25,248 bases of DNA, from NCBI GenBank assembly GCA_964516635.1, contig CAZEZY010000019.1:1-25248 (forward strand). The letters are read 5' to 3'. The DNA is from CAZEZY01 sp964516635. Lineage in GTDB: Bacteria > Pseudomonadota > Gammaproteobacteria > Burkholderiales > Burkholderiaceae_C. A model generated the notes under the pieces. That model was not told where the DNA came from, did not search any database, and saw nothing but the letters and a program-made list of their open reading frames with translations. Of the stretch, positions 7,257 through 14,962 are shown one piece after another (position 1 is the stretch's first letter; every line of letters begins with the position of its first letter). Made by a program: the position numbers and the translations under genes.

Positions 7257-8131
7257 ACCCCGGGCCACGCGCATGGCGAGTCTGGAAGCACAGCCGATGG
7301 GGGCGAACCCTGACCCGATGGCTGGGAGGAACGCCCACCATACCCACAGCGCTTTGGGAACGGGTGGTGTCGGCCCAGCCCTTCCTGTCCGCCTTGCCAC
7401 CCTGGGAACGGCACCAGCTCAAGCCACTTTGCGAACGCTTTCTGGCTGACAAAGAGTTCACCGGTGCCCATGGTCTGGTGATCACCGACGAGATGGCCGT
7501 GACGGTAGCCGCCCAGGCCTGCCTGCCCTGGGTCCACTGGGGCTTACCCGGCCTCGACTGGTACCGGCGGTTCGTGGGTATCGTCATCCACCCTGACGAG
7601 GTGGTCGCCGAGCGGGAGGTGCGGGATGATGCCGGGGTGGTCCACCACTACCAGGAAGCGCTGGCCGGTGAAGCCATGCACGGTGGGCCCGTGATGCTGG
7701 CCTGGAAGCATGTTCGAGGAACGGCAGCATCCGTCAGCACCGGCCATAGCCTGGTCATCCACGAATTCGCCCACCTGATCGACATGCGACACAAAAGCCA
7801 ATGGGAAGAAGCCAATGGCTGCCCAAAGCTGCCCAGGGGATACATGGGTCTGACACCCTCGGAAGCGGCAGACCTGTGGCATCGCCGCTGGTCGGAGGCC
7901 TACCAGCGGTTGGTGCGCGATGTCGAGATGGCCAGCCGGTTTGGCACGGCCCCACCCTGGCTCGATGCCTATGGCGCTCAGTCACCCGCCGAATTTTTTG
8001 CCGTGGCCTGCGAGGCCTACTTTGTCAACCGCCCACGCTTCAACGAGGAATTTGGTGATCTGGTGCCTTTGCTCGACGCCTTTTTCAGGCATCCAGATCC
8101 CTCACCGGTCAACGACGCAACAGTACCTTGA
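7253..8131 (+). CDS. mtfA: Zinc-dependent peptidase, MtfA (M90) family
   Basis: The protein has the zinc-peptidase motif HEFAH at 170-174 within GHSLVIHEFAHLID, and SPAEFFAVACEAYF at 244-257, where E247 is the likely third zinc ligand by comparison with E. coli MtfA. In E. coli MtfA binds and inactivates the repressor Mlc, linking it to glucose uptake; whether a Mlc-type partner exists here is unknown. The length is 292 aa. I chose the ATG at 7253, which overlaps the lpxH stop as ATGA; an in-frame GTG seven codons upstream (7232) is possible but deeper inside lpxH. The 3' end overlaps the convergent DUF349 gene by 23 bp. No transmembrane segment is obvious. Confidence 0.88.
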   Translation: MNPGPRAWRVWKHSRWGRTLTRWLGGTPTIPTALWERVVSAQPFLSALPPWERHQLKPLCERFLADKEFTGAHGLVITDEMAVTVAAQACLPWVHWGLPGLDWYRRFVGIVIHPDEVVAEREVRDDAGVVHHYQEALAGEAMHGGPVMLAWKHVRGTAASVSTGHSLVIHEFAHLIDMRHKSQWEEANGCPKLPRGYMGLTPSEAADLWHRRWSEAYQRLVRDVEMASRFGTAPPWLDAYGAQSPAEFFAVACEAYFVNRPRFNEEFGDLVPLLDAFFRHPDPSPVNDATVP

Positions 8132-10673
8132 GCACGGCCTGCAGGCGACGGGCGGAATCGGCCGAGAAGGCCGATGACAACACCGTTGCCGTGTCCTGCA
8201 CCCAAGTCTGGGCAGGGGACGGATCGTTGCGGCGCGTCAGCAGACGCAACTGAAGCGCTCGCCGCTCTTCCAGGTGCTGGGCTGGCGTGGGCACCTCAGC
8301 CGCCATTTCTAGACGCAGCAACGCTTCGGCCACCGGCTGCCCGGCCGCTACAGGCGTCGCTGTCAGGGCTGCCAGCCAGGCCGGTCGAGCCGAAGCCGCC
8401 GCCTTGCCACCCAGGGCCTGCGCGGCAGGCAGCTGATCGGGTTGCCGCTGCTCCCAGGCGGTCAGCAGTTGCACCAGGGCCTCACCATGGGCCTGGGACG
8501 CCAGCTTCCTGAGGGCGAGTTCGGCCTGCTCCATGGCCTGGCGCTGGGCACGGAATGCCGCATCACCCAGCCGGGGGCCACGAGGCTCGCGCTCGACCCG
8601 CTCCGCAAAACGGGCGCCACCCGTCCCGCGGTTGTCACGCGCTGGGCCACGGCTGTCACGCGGCCCAGGACGGGCAGCCGCTACGGGTGCGGACTTCTGC
8701 ATGCCCGGACGGTCGTCGCCCCGCATCGCCACCAGTTTCTTCGCCGGTTGAGCCGACGCTCCTGCCTCTGCATCGGAAGCGGCGGCTCGCGTGTCGGCCG
8801 TGGATGGTGCTGACGCTTCGTCTGCCTTGGCCGACTCGGCACGCAAGACGGCCTCCAGGGCAGACATGGCCTGGCGGATCTGCTGGGCATCACCGGCCGC
8901 GCTGGCAGCATCCAGTGCCTTGGAAGCATCCAGCACCGCTTTGTCGTGGGCGCTGAGGGCTTCGCTGACACGCTCCCGGCTGGCGGTTTTGCGGGCAAAG
9001 GCCTCGTCGATGGGCTGGCGGAAAGCCTCCCAGAGTTTCTGCTCCTGTCGGCGGTCCAGCGGCACCGCATGGGCTTCATGCTGCCATTGCAATTGCAATG
9101 CCTTGACGGCGTCAATGCGCAACACGGGCGCCTGCCCCAGTCTGAGCGCCTCCTCGATGAGGGCCTGCCGGCGAGCGACGCTGCCGGCCTGAGCCGCCTC
9201 GAGGCGGGTGTGGGCCTGCGCCATCGCCTCCTTCCACATGGGCTGCAATTCGGCAAACAGCTTCTCGCTCAGATGACCCGACTGGCGCCAACGCTCGGCA
9301 AAGGTGTGCAGATCGCGGATCTGCTGCTTCCAGTCGTCGGTCTCTGCGTGGGCCTGCGTCCAGGCTTTCACTTCCTCGATGAGACCCAGCCGCTGCTGGC
9401 GGTTGGTTTCGTTCTGCTGCTTGAGTTGCCCTAACCAGGCCTCCACCACCTTGTGTGCCTCGTTGCAGGCTTCGTCAAATTTCTTCCACAGGGCATGGTT
9501 CGGTGCGCCCCCCTGGTCGGTGGCCTTCCATTGTTCACGCAGCTGGCGCAGGGTTTCCTGCATTTTTCGGCCACCGATGCGCTGACCTTCCGGGGCCTGC
9601 ACCAGCGCCACGGCCTTGGCCAGCAGTTCTTCGCGAAGCTGGTCGGCACGCCAGCGCTGCCACCCTTCCAGTTCGCCGGTTCGGGCAATGGCCGCCTGAA
9701 CGTCGTGTTCCAGTTCCGCCGAAATGTACCGGCCGTGGTCTTTCAGCAACTGGCGCAACTGGCCTGCGGCCTTGGGTGCCGTCTTGGCATGACCTTCGGC
9801 CAGTTCCCGGGTCAGGGCCTCCAGGGCCGCCTTCACCAGTTCCTGAGCCTGAGCCCGTCGGGCAGCCGATTCGGCGGGATCCACCGCGGGAGCCGGCGAT
9901 GCCTCGCCACGGGCCTGACGCAGTTCGTCGGCCCACACGGGTACGGCCGGCAACGCAGCCTGCGGGTCTTCAGATGCCGCCACGGCCAGCGACAACGCCT
10001 CCTGAAACGCTTCCCACACCACAGAGAGTTGCACCCTCGAGGATTCCAGCTGAGAGGGAAAACGAGGCTCCACGCTGGCCCATTCCTTCTCTTCCGGCAA
10101 GGCAGTCGCCCGGTTCTGCCATTCGCCGACATCGGCGTGCAGCGACGTGAGCGCTGCCTGGGCTTCCTTCCAGGACTTGGTGGACAGGATTTCAATCCGC
10201 TGGGCCAGCAGAACGGCCGCCTCTCGCTCCACCTGAACGCGATGCTGGAGATCTTCGATGGCTTTCATGCGCTCCGCCAGCGCCAGCTTCAGCCCGGCCA
10301 GTGGCTCACGAGACAAAGGCGCCCCGGCCTTGGCGGCATCCCGCTGCCAGGCCATGGCATCGGCCAGGTTGAGCCGCGGCTGGGCCAGGAGCACCTGCGC
10401 CTTGCCTGCCCACTCGGACGCGATCGCATCCTGGGCTCTGGCGCGTTTGATGTCGTCGAGCTTTTCCTTGAGCACCTTGGCAGCGCCCTTGTCGCGGTGC
10501 GACATCTCGCGAAACACATCGGCCATCCGATCGTCGGAAGGGGCCGATGTCAGCCATTCGCGCAGCCTGGCCGCCCGCTCCCCGGAAGTCGGCGCAGTGA
10601 AGGCACCGCCGGTCAGGGCATCGAGTTGCGAGAGGTCGAGGGAGGAAGTCGTGGATTTGTCGGTGGGGTTCAC
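8109..10673 (-). CDS. Large DUF349-domain protein, coiled-coil with RG-rich linker
   Basis: The product has 854 aa and no known function. DUF349-like helical modules occupy roughly residues 335-415, 425-490 and 500-565, recognised by spaced tryptophans and Arg/Lys in patterns such as QWKATDQGG, LWKKFDEACNEAH and RWRQSGHLSEKLFAELQPMWKEA. A long alpha-helical N-terminal half (about 30-300) precedes them. Residues 615-700 are Ala/Ser-rich and then Arg/Gly/Pro-rich (RPGPRDSRGPARDNRGTGG), apparently disordered. A helical C-terminal domain (about 705-854) follows. The start is GTG at 10673; a strong ribosome site is not visible. It is 53 bp after the CBS gene and is the last gene of the long minus-strand run, overlapping mtfA at the 3' end. 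DUF349 proteins have been linked to RNA or cell-envelope stress in other bacteria only loosely; I assign no function. Confidence 0.9.
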   Translation of the reverse strand: MNPTDKSTTSSLDLSQLDALTGGAFTAPTSGERAARLREWLTSAPSDDRMADVFREMSHRDKGAAKVLKEKLDDIKRARAQDAIASEWAGKAQVLLAQPRLNLADAMAWQRDAAKAGAPLSREPLAGLKLALAERMKAIEDLQHRVQVEREAAVLLAQRIEILSTKSWKEAQAALTSLHADVGEWQNRATALPEEKEWASVEPRFPSQLESSRVQLSVVWEAFQEALSLAVAASEDPQAALPAVPVWADELRQARGEASPAPAVDPAESAARRAQAQELVKAALEALTRELAEGHAKTAPKAAGQLRQLLKDHGRYISAELEHDVQAAIARTGELEGWQRWRADQLREELLAKAVALVQAPEGQRIGGRKMQETLRQLREQWKATDQGGAPNHALWKKFDEACNEAHKVVEAWLGQLKQQNETNRQQRLGLIEEVKAWTQAHAETDDWKQQIRDLHTFAERWRQSGHLSEKLFAELQPMWKEAMAQAHTRLEAAQAGSVARRQALIEEALRLGQAPVLRIDAVKALQLQWQHEAHAVPLDRRQEQKLWEAFRQPIDEAFARKTASRERVSEALSAHDKAVLDASKALDAASAAGDAQQIRQAMSALEAVLRAESAKADEASAPSTADTRAAASDAEAGASAQPAKKLVAMRGDDRPGMQKSAPVAAARPGPRDSRGPARDNRGTGGARFAERVEREPRGPRLGDAAFRAQRQAMEQAELALRKLASQAHGEALVQLLTAWEQRQPDQLPAAQALGGKAAASARPAWLAALTATPVAAGQPVAEALLRLEMAAEVPTPAQHLEERRALQLRLLTRRNDPSPAQTWVQDTATVLSSAFSADSARRLQAVLKVLLRR

Positions 10674-10726
10674 AGCTACGGTTCTTCAGCGGTCGCGTAA
10701 ACGGGTATTGTCGCCGGTTTCTGAAG

Positions 10727-11386
10727 TCAGCCGGCCCACAGATCCAGCGGTGGATCGTGAACCACCGCCTTCAGGATGTCGCTTCGTGCGACAAATCCCA
10801 CGGGCCGCCCATCGGGATCCACCACGGGCAAACCTTGCAACCCGGTGTCCAGCAACACCTGCGCCAGCCGCCGCAATTCGGTCTCGGGTGTCGCACAAGG
10901 CACCGGCGACACCATCACCTGCGTCACGGACTGCGCCATGAGCGCCTGCCAGGCAATGGCCAGGCCATCCGGACGGGGCAAACGCTCGGGCTGCATCAAC
11001 TCCGCCCGGCTGAGCAACCCCACCACCGCACCCGCTTCGTTCACCACCGGGGCCTGACCGACGCCGTGGTCATACAGCGTCCACCAGCCCTGTCGGACGG
11101 TGGTGTGTGGTCTGAGGACCACCGGGTCAGGGTGCATCACATCCCCCACCCGCTGGAGTGGTCGCCTGTCCACCGGGGGATGTTGCACCCGCCCATACGC
11201 CGATAGGGCCTGCGTCGCCCGGCGCTCACCTTCATGGGCCGCTGGCGGCATCTGGGGTGACGCCGGGTCATCGCTCGCTGGCTCCAGCGGTCTGAGCCTG
11301 GCCACCCGCAAGGTGGGCGCCACCTTCCGAAGGTCCTCCATGGGGCCCCGGTACATGAGTCCTGACGTGCCGTAGATTGCAAACAT
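10727..11386 (-). CDS. Protein with two CBS domains
   Basis: Two CBS domains follow a ~75-residue N-terminal region: the first about residues 82-133 (VGDVMHPDPVVLRPHTTV to VVGLLSRAELM), the second about 155-212 (VTQVMVSPVPCATPETEL to VGFVARSDILKAV). Paired CBS domains bind adenine nucleotides such as AMP, ATP or S-adenosylmethionine and act as sensors, but no attached enzyme or transporter domain is present, so the effector must be a separate protein. The length is 219 aa. The start ATG at 11384-11386 gives MFAIYGTSGLMYRG, similar to family members I know from Comamonadaceae. It lies 54 bp after hemW, with a perfect 15-base palindrome in that gap. Confidence 0.88.
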   Translation of the reverse strand: MFAIYGTSGLMYRGPMEDLRKVAPTLRVARLRPLEPASDDPASPQMPPAAHEGERRATQALSAYGRVQHPPVDRRPLQRVGDVMHPDPVVLRPHTTVRQGWWTLYDHGVGQAPVVNEAGAVVGLLSRAELMQPERLPRPDGLAIAWQALMAQSVTQVMVSPVPCATPETELRRLAQVLLDTGLQGLPVVDPDGRPVGFVARSDILKAVVHDPPLDLWAG

Positions 11387-11400
11387 GGCTCACCTCGCTG

Positions 11401-11415
11401 AGTCCATTATGGACT
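11401..11415. promoter_or_regulatory. Perfect palindrome upstream of the CBS gene (possible operator)
   Basis: AGTCCAT-T-ATGGACT is an exact 7-base inverted repeat around one T, centred 22 bases before the start codon of the CBS-domain gene. Read on the minus strand it contains CATAAT (11411-11406), one mismatch from TATAAT, so it could be an operator placed over a -10 box. No good -35 is visible 16-18 bases upstream. A hairpin in the leader or coincidence are alternatives. Confidence 0.3.
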
Positions 11416-11440
11416 GGAGGCGACCGCGTGTGCGATGGGT

Positions 11441-12652
11441 TCAGGGCAGGAACAGGGCCTGGACATCGCTCAGGAAGTCGAATCCCCGTTCCGTGGGTCT
11501 CACCCGCTGCCCATCTCGCTCGATCCAGCCCTTGTGCACGGCTTCATCGAGTGCAGAGGCGAGCCGGATGGCCGGCAGGCCTGTGCGCTCGGCGAATAGC
11601 GACAGATCGAAGCCCTCCCGCAGGCGAGAGGCATTCAGCATGAACTCGAAAGGCAGATCGGACGCACTCACCTCTGACTCGGAGGCACACGGTTGCCCCT
11701 TGAGGGCATGTTCCATGTACAGACGGGGCTCACGCCAGCGGACCTGGCGCAGCACCCGATGGGCAAAACTCAGCTTGCCATGTGCACCCGCCCCGATACC
11801 CAGGTAATCCCCGAATTGCCAGTAATTGGTGTTGTGCCAGCAACGGTGTCCGGGTCTGGCATAGGCCGATACCTCGTAGCGCTCCATTCCCGCCTGACCC
11901 GTGCGCTGGGTGATCAGGTCCAGCATGTCCCAGGCGGTGTCGTCGTCTGGCAGTTCGGGCGGGTGTCTGGCAAACCAGGTGTTGGGCTCGAGCGTGAGGT
12001 GGTAAACCGACAGATGAGGCGGGGCAAACGAGAGCGCCACGGTCAGGTCTTGCGCCAGATCGTCCAGGGTCTGGCCGGGCAAGGCGTACATCAGGTCCAG
12101 GTTGAAGGTGCGGAAATGGCTGGCCACTTCCTCCAGGGCTGCCCGGGCCTGTGCCCCGTCGTGGACCCGTCCCAGGGCCTGGAGGTGTGCGTCGTTGAAC
12201 GTTTGCACGCCCACACTCAGGCGCGTCACCCCGGCTTGCCGGAAACCCCGGAAACGGTCTTTTTCGAAGGTGCCGGGGTTCGCCTCCAGGGTGATTTCGG
12301 CATCGGCCTCCAGCCGCAACAGGCTGCGGACGTCTGACAGCAACGCATCGATGGCCTCTGGTGGAAACAGGCTGGGGGTCCCCCCCCCGATGAACACGCT
12401 GTGAACGGTGCGTCCCCAGATCAGGGGCAGGCTGGACTCCAGGTCGGTCCGCAAAGCCAGCAGGTATCGCTGCCAGGGGAGATCGCCCTCGTCGCCTCGG
12501 GCGGCACCCCATTCATGCGAGTTGAAGTCGCAATAGGGGCATTTTTTCAGACACCAGGGCAGGTGCACATACAGACTCAGTGGTGGCAAGGCCGACAGGT
12601 GCAGGGTGCCAGGCCGGTGCAGTTGCACCACCTGTGCGTTACTCGCTGGCAT
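11441..12652 (-). CDS. hemW: Radical SAM heme chaperone HemW
   Basis: HemW is a radical-SAM protein related to coproporphyrinogen dehydrogenase HemN that binds heme and delivers it to respiratory enzymes; older annotations call it an oxygen-independent coproporphyrinogen III oxidase-like protein. The cluster motif is C34-x3-C38-x2-C41 (HLPWCLKKCPYCDFNSH), and it lacks the additional cysteine of true HemN. FIGGGTPSLFPPEAI and LEANPGTFEKDRF are further family marks. It has 403 aa, within range. The ATG at 12652 lies 14 bp inside the 3' end of rdgB, so coupling with rdgB is likely. Confidence 0.93.
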   Translation of the reverse strand: MPASNAQVVQLHRPGTLHLSALPPLSLYVHLPWCLKKCPYCDFNSHEWGAARGDEGDLPWQRYLLALRTDLESSLPLIWGRTVHSVFIGGGTPSLFPPEAIDALLSDVRSLLRLEADAEITLEANPGTFEKDRFRGFRQAGVTRLSVGVQTFNDAHLQALGRVHDGAQARAALEEVASHFRTFNLDLMYALPGQTLDDLAQDLTVALSFAPPHLSVYHLTLEPNTWFARHPPELPDDDTAWDMLDLITQRTGQAGMERYEVSAYARPGHRCWHNTNYWQFGDYLGIGAGAHGKLSFAHRVLRQVRWREPRLYMEHALKGQPCASESEVSASDLPFEFMLNASRLREGFDLSLFAERTGLPAIRLASALDEAVHKGWIERDGQRVRPTERGFDFLSDVQALFLP

Positions 12653-13259
12653 ACCAGCGCTCGCGCATCAGTTCGAGCATGGCCCGAGCCGCCTTGCCCC
12701 GGTGGCTGTGGGCGTTCTTGACCTCGGTGGGCAACTGGGCAAAGGTCTGGCCAAAGGCCGGAATCCACATCACCGGGTCGAATCCAAAACCGTTGTCGCC
12801 CACGGGCGCCTCGGTGATGCGTCCGCTGACGCGACCGGTCGCCACCAGCGGCTCGGGGTCTTCCGGCGAACGGACGGCCACCAGCGTGCTCACCAGTGCC
12901 GCCCGGCGCTGGGTCAGCCCCTGCATCTGCTCGAGGAGGGCCTTGACATTGTTGGCATCGCCTTTGTCGTAACCGAAGCGGGTCGCGTAATAGGCGGTGT
13001 CCACACCCGGCTGCCCGCCGAAGGCATCGACGCACAGGCCGGCATCGTCAGCCAGCGCAGGTAGACCACTCGCCGCACTGGCATGACGGGCCTTGGCCAG
13101 TGCGTTTTCCACGAAGGTGCGGTGCGGCTCCGGGGCCTCCGGAATGCCCAGGTCGGCCTGCCGCACCAGCGTCACGCCCAGCGGCTCAAACATGGCCTGA
13201 AGCTCGGCCAGCTTGCCCGCGTTGTTCGATGCCAGCACCAGCCGGTGACCCGATGTCAT
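12639..13259 (-). CDS. rdgB: XTP/dITP diphosphatase RdgB (Ham1 family)
   Basis: RdgB hydrolyses the deaminated purine triphosphates dITP, ITP and XTP to monophosphates and so keeps them out of DNA and RNA. The family motif SNNAGKL is at residues 11-17. Also present are LADDAGLCVDAFGGQPGV, with the metal-binding acidic pair, and GDNGFGFDPV and SHRGKA near the C-terminus. The length of 206 aa is typical. The ATG at 13257-13259 was chosen because it gives MTSGHRLVLASNN; the frame is open to 13322 but that part overlaps rph. It lies 10 bp after rph and overlaps hemW. Confidence 0.96.
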   Translation of the reverse strand: MTSGHRLVLASNNAGKLAELQAMFEPLGVTLVRQADLGIPEAPEPHRTFVENALAKARHASAASGLPALADDAGLCVDAFGGQPGVDTAYYATRFGYDKGDANNVKALLEQMQGLTQRRAALVSTLVAVRSPEDPEPLVATGRVSGRITEAPVGDNGFGFDPVMWIPAFGQTFAQLPTEVKNAHSHRGKAARAMLELMRERWYASE

Positions 13260-13269
13260 GCGCCGCCTC

Positions 13270-14034
13270 TCAAGCCACATCGGCGCCCGACAGGGACGCC
13301 TTCTGCAGCGCGATGAGTTCACCGATGCCCTGCTCGGCCAGCAGGAGCAACTGGTTCATTTCTTCCCGACTGAAGGCGGCGCCCTCGGCCGTGCCCTGCA
13401 CCTCGACATAGTGACCAGCTCCGGTCATGACGACGTTCATGTCGGTATCACAGCCCGAGTCCTCGACGTAATCCAGATCAAGGACCGGCATCCCCTGCAC
13501 GATCCCGACGGAAATGGCGGCCACCGGGTGAAGGACTGGCGATCGCTCCAGTTTGCCTTCAGCCAGCAACTGGTGAACGGCGTCCTGAGCCGCCACGAAA
13601 GCACCGGTGATGGCCGCGGTTCGGGTGCCCCCATCGGCCTGGAGCACATCGCAGTCGAGGGTGAGGGTGCGCTCCCCCAGCAGACGCAGGTCGAACACGG
13701 CCCGGAGCGAGCGACCGATCAGTCGCTGGATTTCCTGGGTGCGCCCACTCTGTTTGCCCTTGGCCGCCTCACGCGCGCTGCGGGTGTGCGTGGCACGGGG
13801 CAGCATGCCGTATTCGGCCGTTACCCAGCCCTCACCCGTGCCTTTCTGGTGCGGAGGCACCTTCTCCTCCACCGAAGCGGTACAGAGCACCCGGGTGTCG
13901 CCAAACTCGATGAGCACCGAGCCTTCGGCATGGCGGGTGAACTGCCGGGTGATGCGTACCGGGCGAAGCTGGTCGGGGCGACGGCCATCGTGGCGTGTTC
14001 GCGGGCTGTCGATGGAAGCAGGCGTCAGGGTCAT
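13270..14034 (-). CDS. rph: Ribonuclease PH
   Basis: RNase PH is a phosphate-dependent 3'-to-5' exoribonuclease that trims tRNA 3' ends and structured RNA. The product, 254 aa, starts at the ATG at 14032-14034 (MTLTPASIDSPRTRHDGRRP). Landmarks are GWVTAEYGMLPRATHTRS, RTQEIQRLIGRSLRAV and CDVLQADGGTRTAAITGA, which contain the phosphate-binding and catalytic residues. No frameshift of the E. coli K-12 kind is present. It lies 13 bp after the PP2C gene and 10 bp before rdgB; the rph-rdgB pairing is common in bacteria. Confidence 0.97.
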   Translation of the reverse strand: MTLTPASIDSPRTRHDGRRPDQLRPVRITRQFTRHAEGSVLIEFGDTRVLCTASVEEKVPPHQKGTGEGWVTAEYGMLPRATHTRSAREAAKGKQSGRTQEIQRLIGRSLRAVFDLRLLGERTLTLDCDVLQADGGTRTAAITGAFVAAQDAVHQLLAEGKLERSPVLHPVAAISVGIVQGMPVLDLDYVEDSGCDTDMNVVMTGAGHYVEVQGTAEGAAFSREEMNQLLLLAEQGIGELIALQKASLSGADVA

Positions 14035-14047
14035 GAATGGGAGAATG

Positions 14048-14962
14048 TCAGAAATCCCGCTTGCGCGGGGTGGTACGGCGGATGGCCTCGTTGATTTCCT
14101 CAATGGATCGCTGAATCGAGTCTTCATCGAAATCGGCCAGATCCGGGATGGTATGAGGGTCCAGGTCGCCAAAAGAGGAAGCAGATGGCCAATCGGTCAG
14201 GTAATCGGAGGGGATGACCTCGGTGGGCTCAAACCCGTCAGACACTTCCCACTCCAGCCCCACAATGGACACATTATCGCCATGGCGCCCCCCGCGGGTC
14301 ACGGCTTCGTCGGCGAGGGCATTCACCGTGTCTTTCAGCGGCATGCCATGGAGCGCCAGCGCAAGGTCATCGTCGCTCATGACCGACCACAGGCCGTCGG
14401 AGCAGAGCAACAACCGGTCACCGGGCAAGACCTCCAGGGGGCCGAGGGTGTCGTAGAGCGGCTGGGTGTCGGAACCGAGAGAGGTGAACAGCACGCCGGG
14501 GTTGATGCCGGGGGGAAGCTGGCGAAAAAGCTCGGGTTTGTCGTGGTAGGAGTGGTCGCGCGTGCGCTGCACCAGACGCCCCTGACGGACCCAGTACAGA
14601 CGGGAATCGCCCGAATGCACCGCGCTCAGACAACCGTGCTGAATCAAAGCCGCCACCATCGTGGTTCGGGGATTGTCGACCATGTCCTGAGAATGGGCGT
14701 AATCCACAATGGCCTGGTTGGCGGCCAGCAGCGTGGACTCGAGGAACACCCTTGCATCGGCCAGGTCTGGCCTGGCCTGAGCGTCAAACTGCTGCGTGAA
14801 CACCCGCACCGCGATTTCGGCGGCCTTTTCACCTTCCGGGTGCCCCCCCATGCCATCGGCCAGGGCCAGCATCACCGCCTGCCGGCTGTAGGTGTAGCCC
14901 AGGCGGTCCTCGTTGATCGGGCGACCACCCTTGCGGCTGACCTGATAGACCGTGAATTTCAT
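14048..14962 (-). CDS. PP2C-type Ser/Thr protein phosphatase
   Basis: A metal-dependent phosphatase of the PPM/PP2C class, 304 aa, cytoplasmic. Motifs run in order: RPINED (14-19), ADGMGGH (35-41), GDSR (118-121), SDGLWSVMSDDD (188-199) and GDNVS (228-232), which supply the metal-binding aspartates. The core ends near residue 238; a further 65 residues form an acidic, Ser/Thr-containing tail ending in the basic RRTTPRKRDF. The start ATG (14960-14962) overlaps the kinase stop as ATGA, so kinase and phosphatase are translated from one message and are very likely partners. An upstream in-frame start at 15157 would lie inside the kinase. The physiological substrate is unknown. Confidence 0.93.
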   Translation of the reverse strand: MKFTVYQVSRKGGRPINEDRLGYTYSRQAVMLALADGMGGHPEGEKAAEIAVRVFTQQFDAQARPDLADARVFLESTLLAANQAIVDYAHSQDMVDNPRTTMVAALIQHGCLSAVHSGDSRLYWVRQGRLVQRTRDHSYHDKPELFRQLPPGINPGVLFTSLGSDTQPLYDTLGPLEVLPGDRLLLCSDGLWSVMSDDDLALALHGMPLKDTVNALADEAVTRGGRHGDNVSIVGLEWEVSDGFEPTEVIPSDYLTDWPSASSFGDLDPHTIPDLADFDEDSIQRSIEEINEAIRRTTPRKRDF

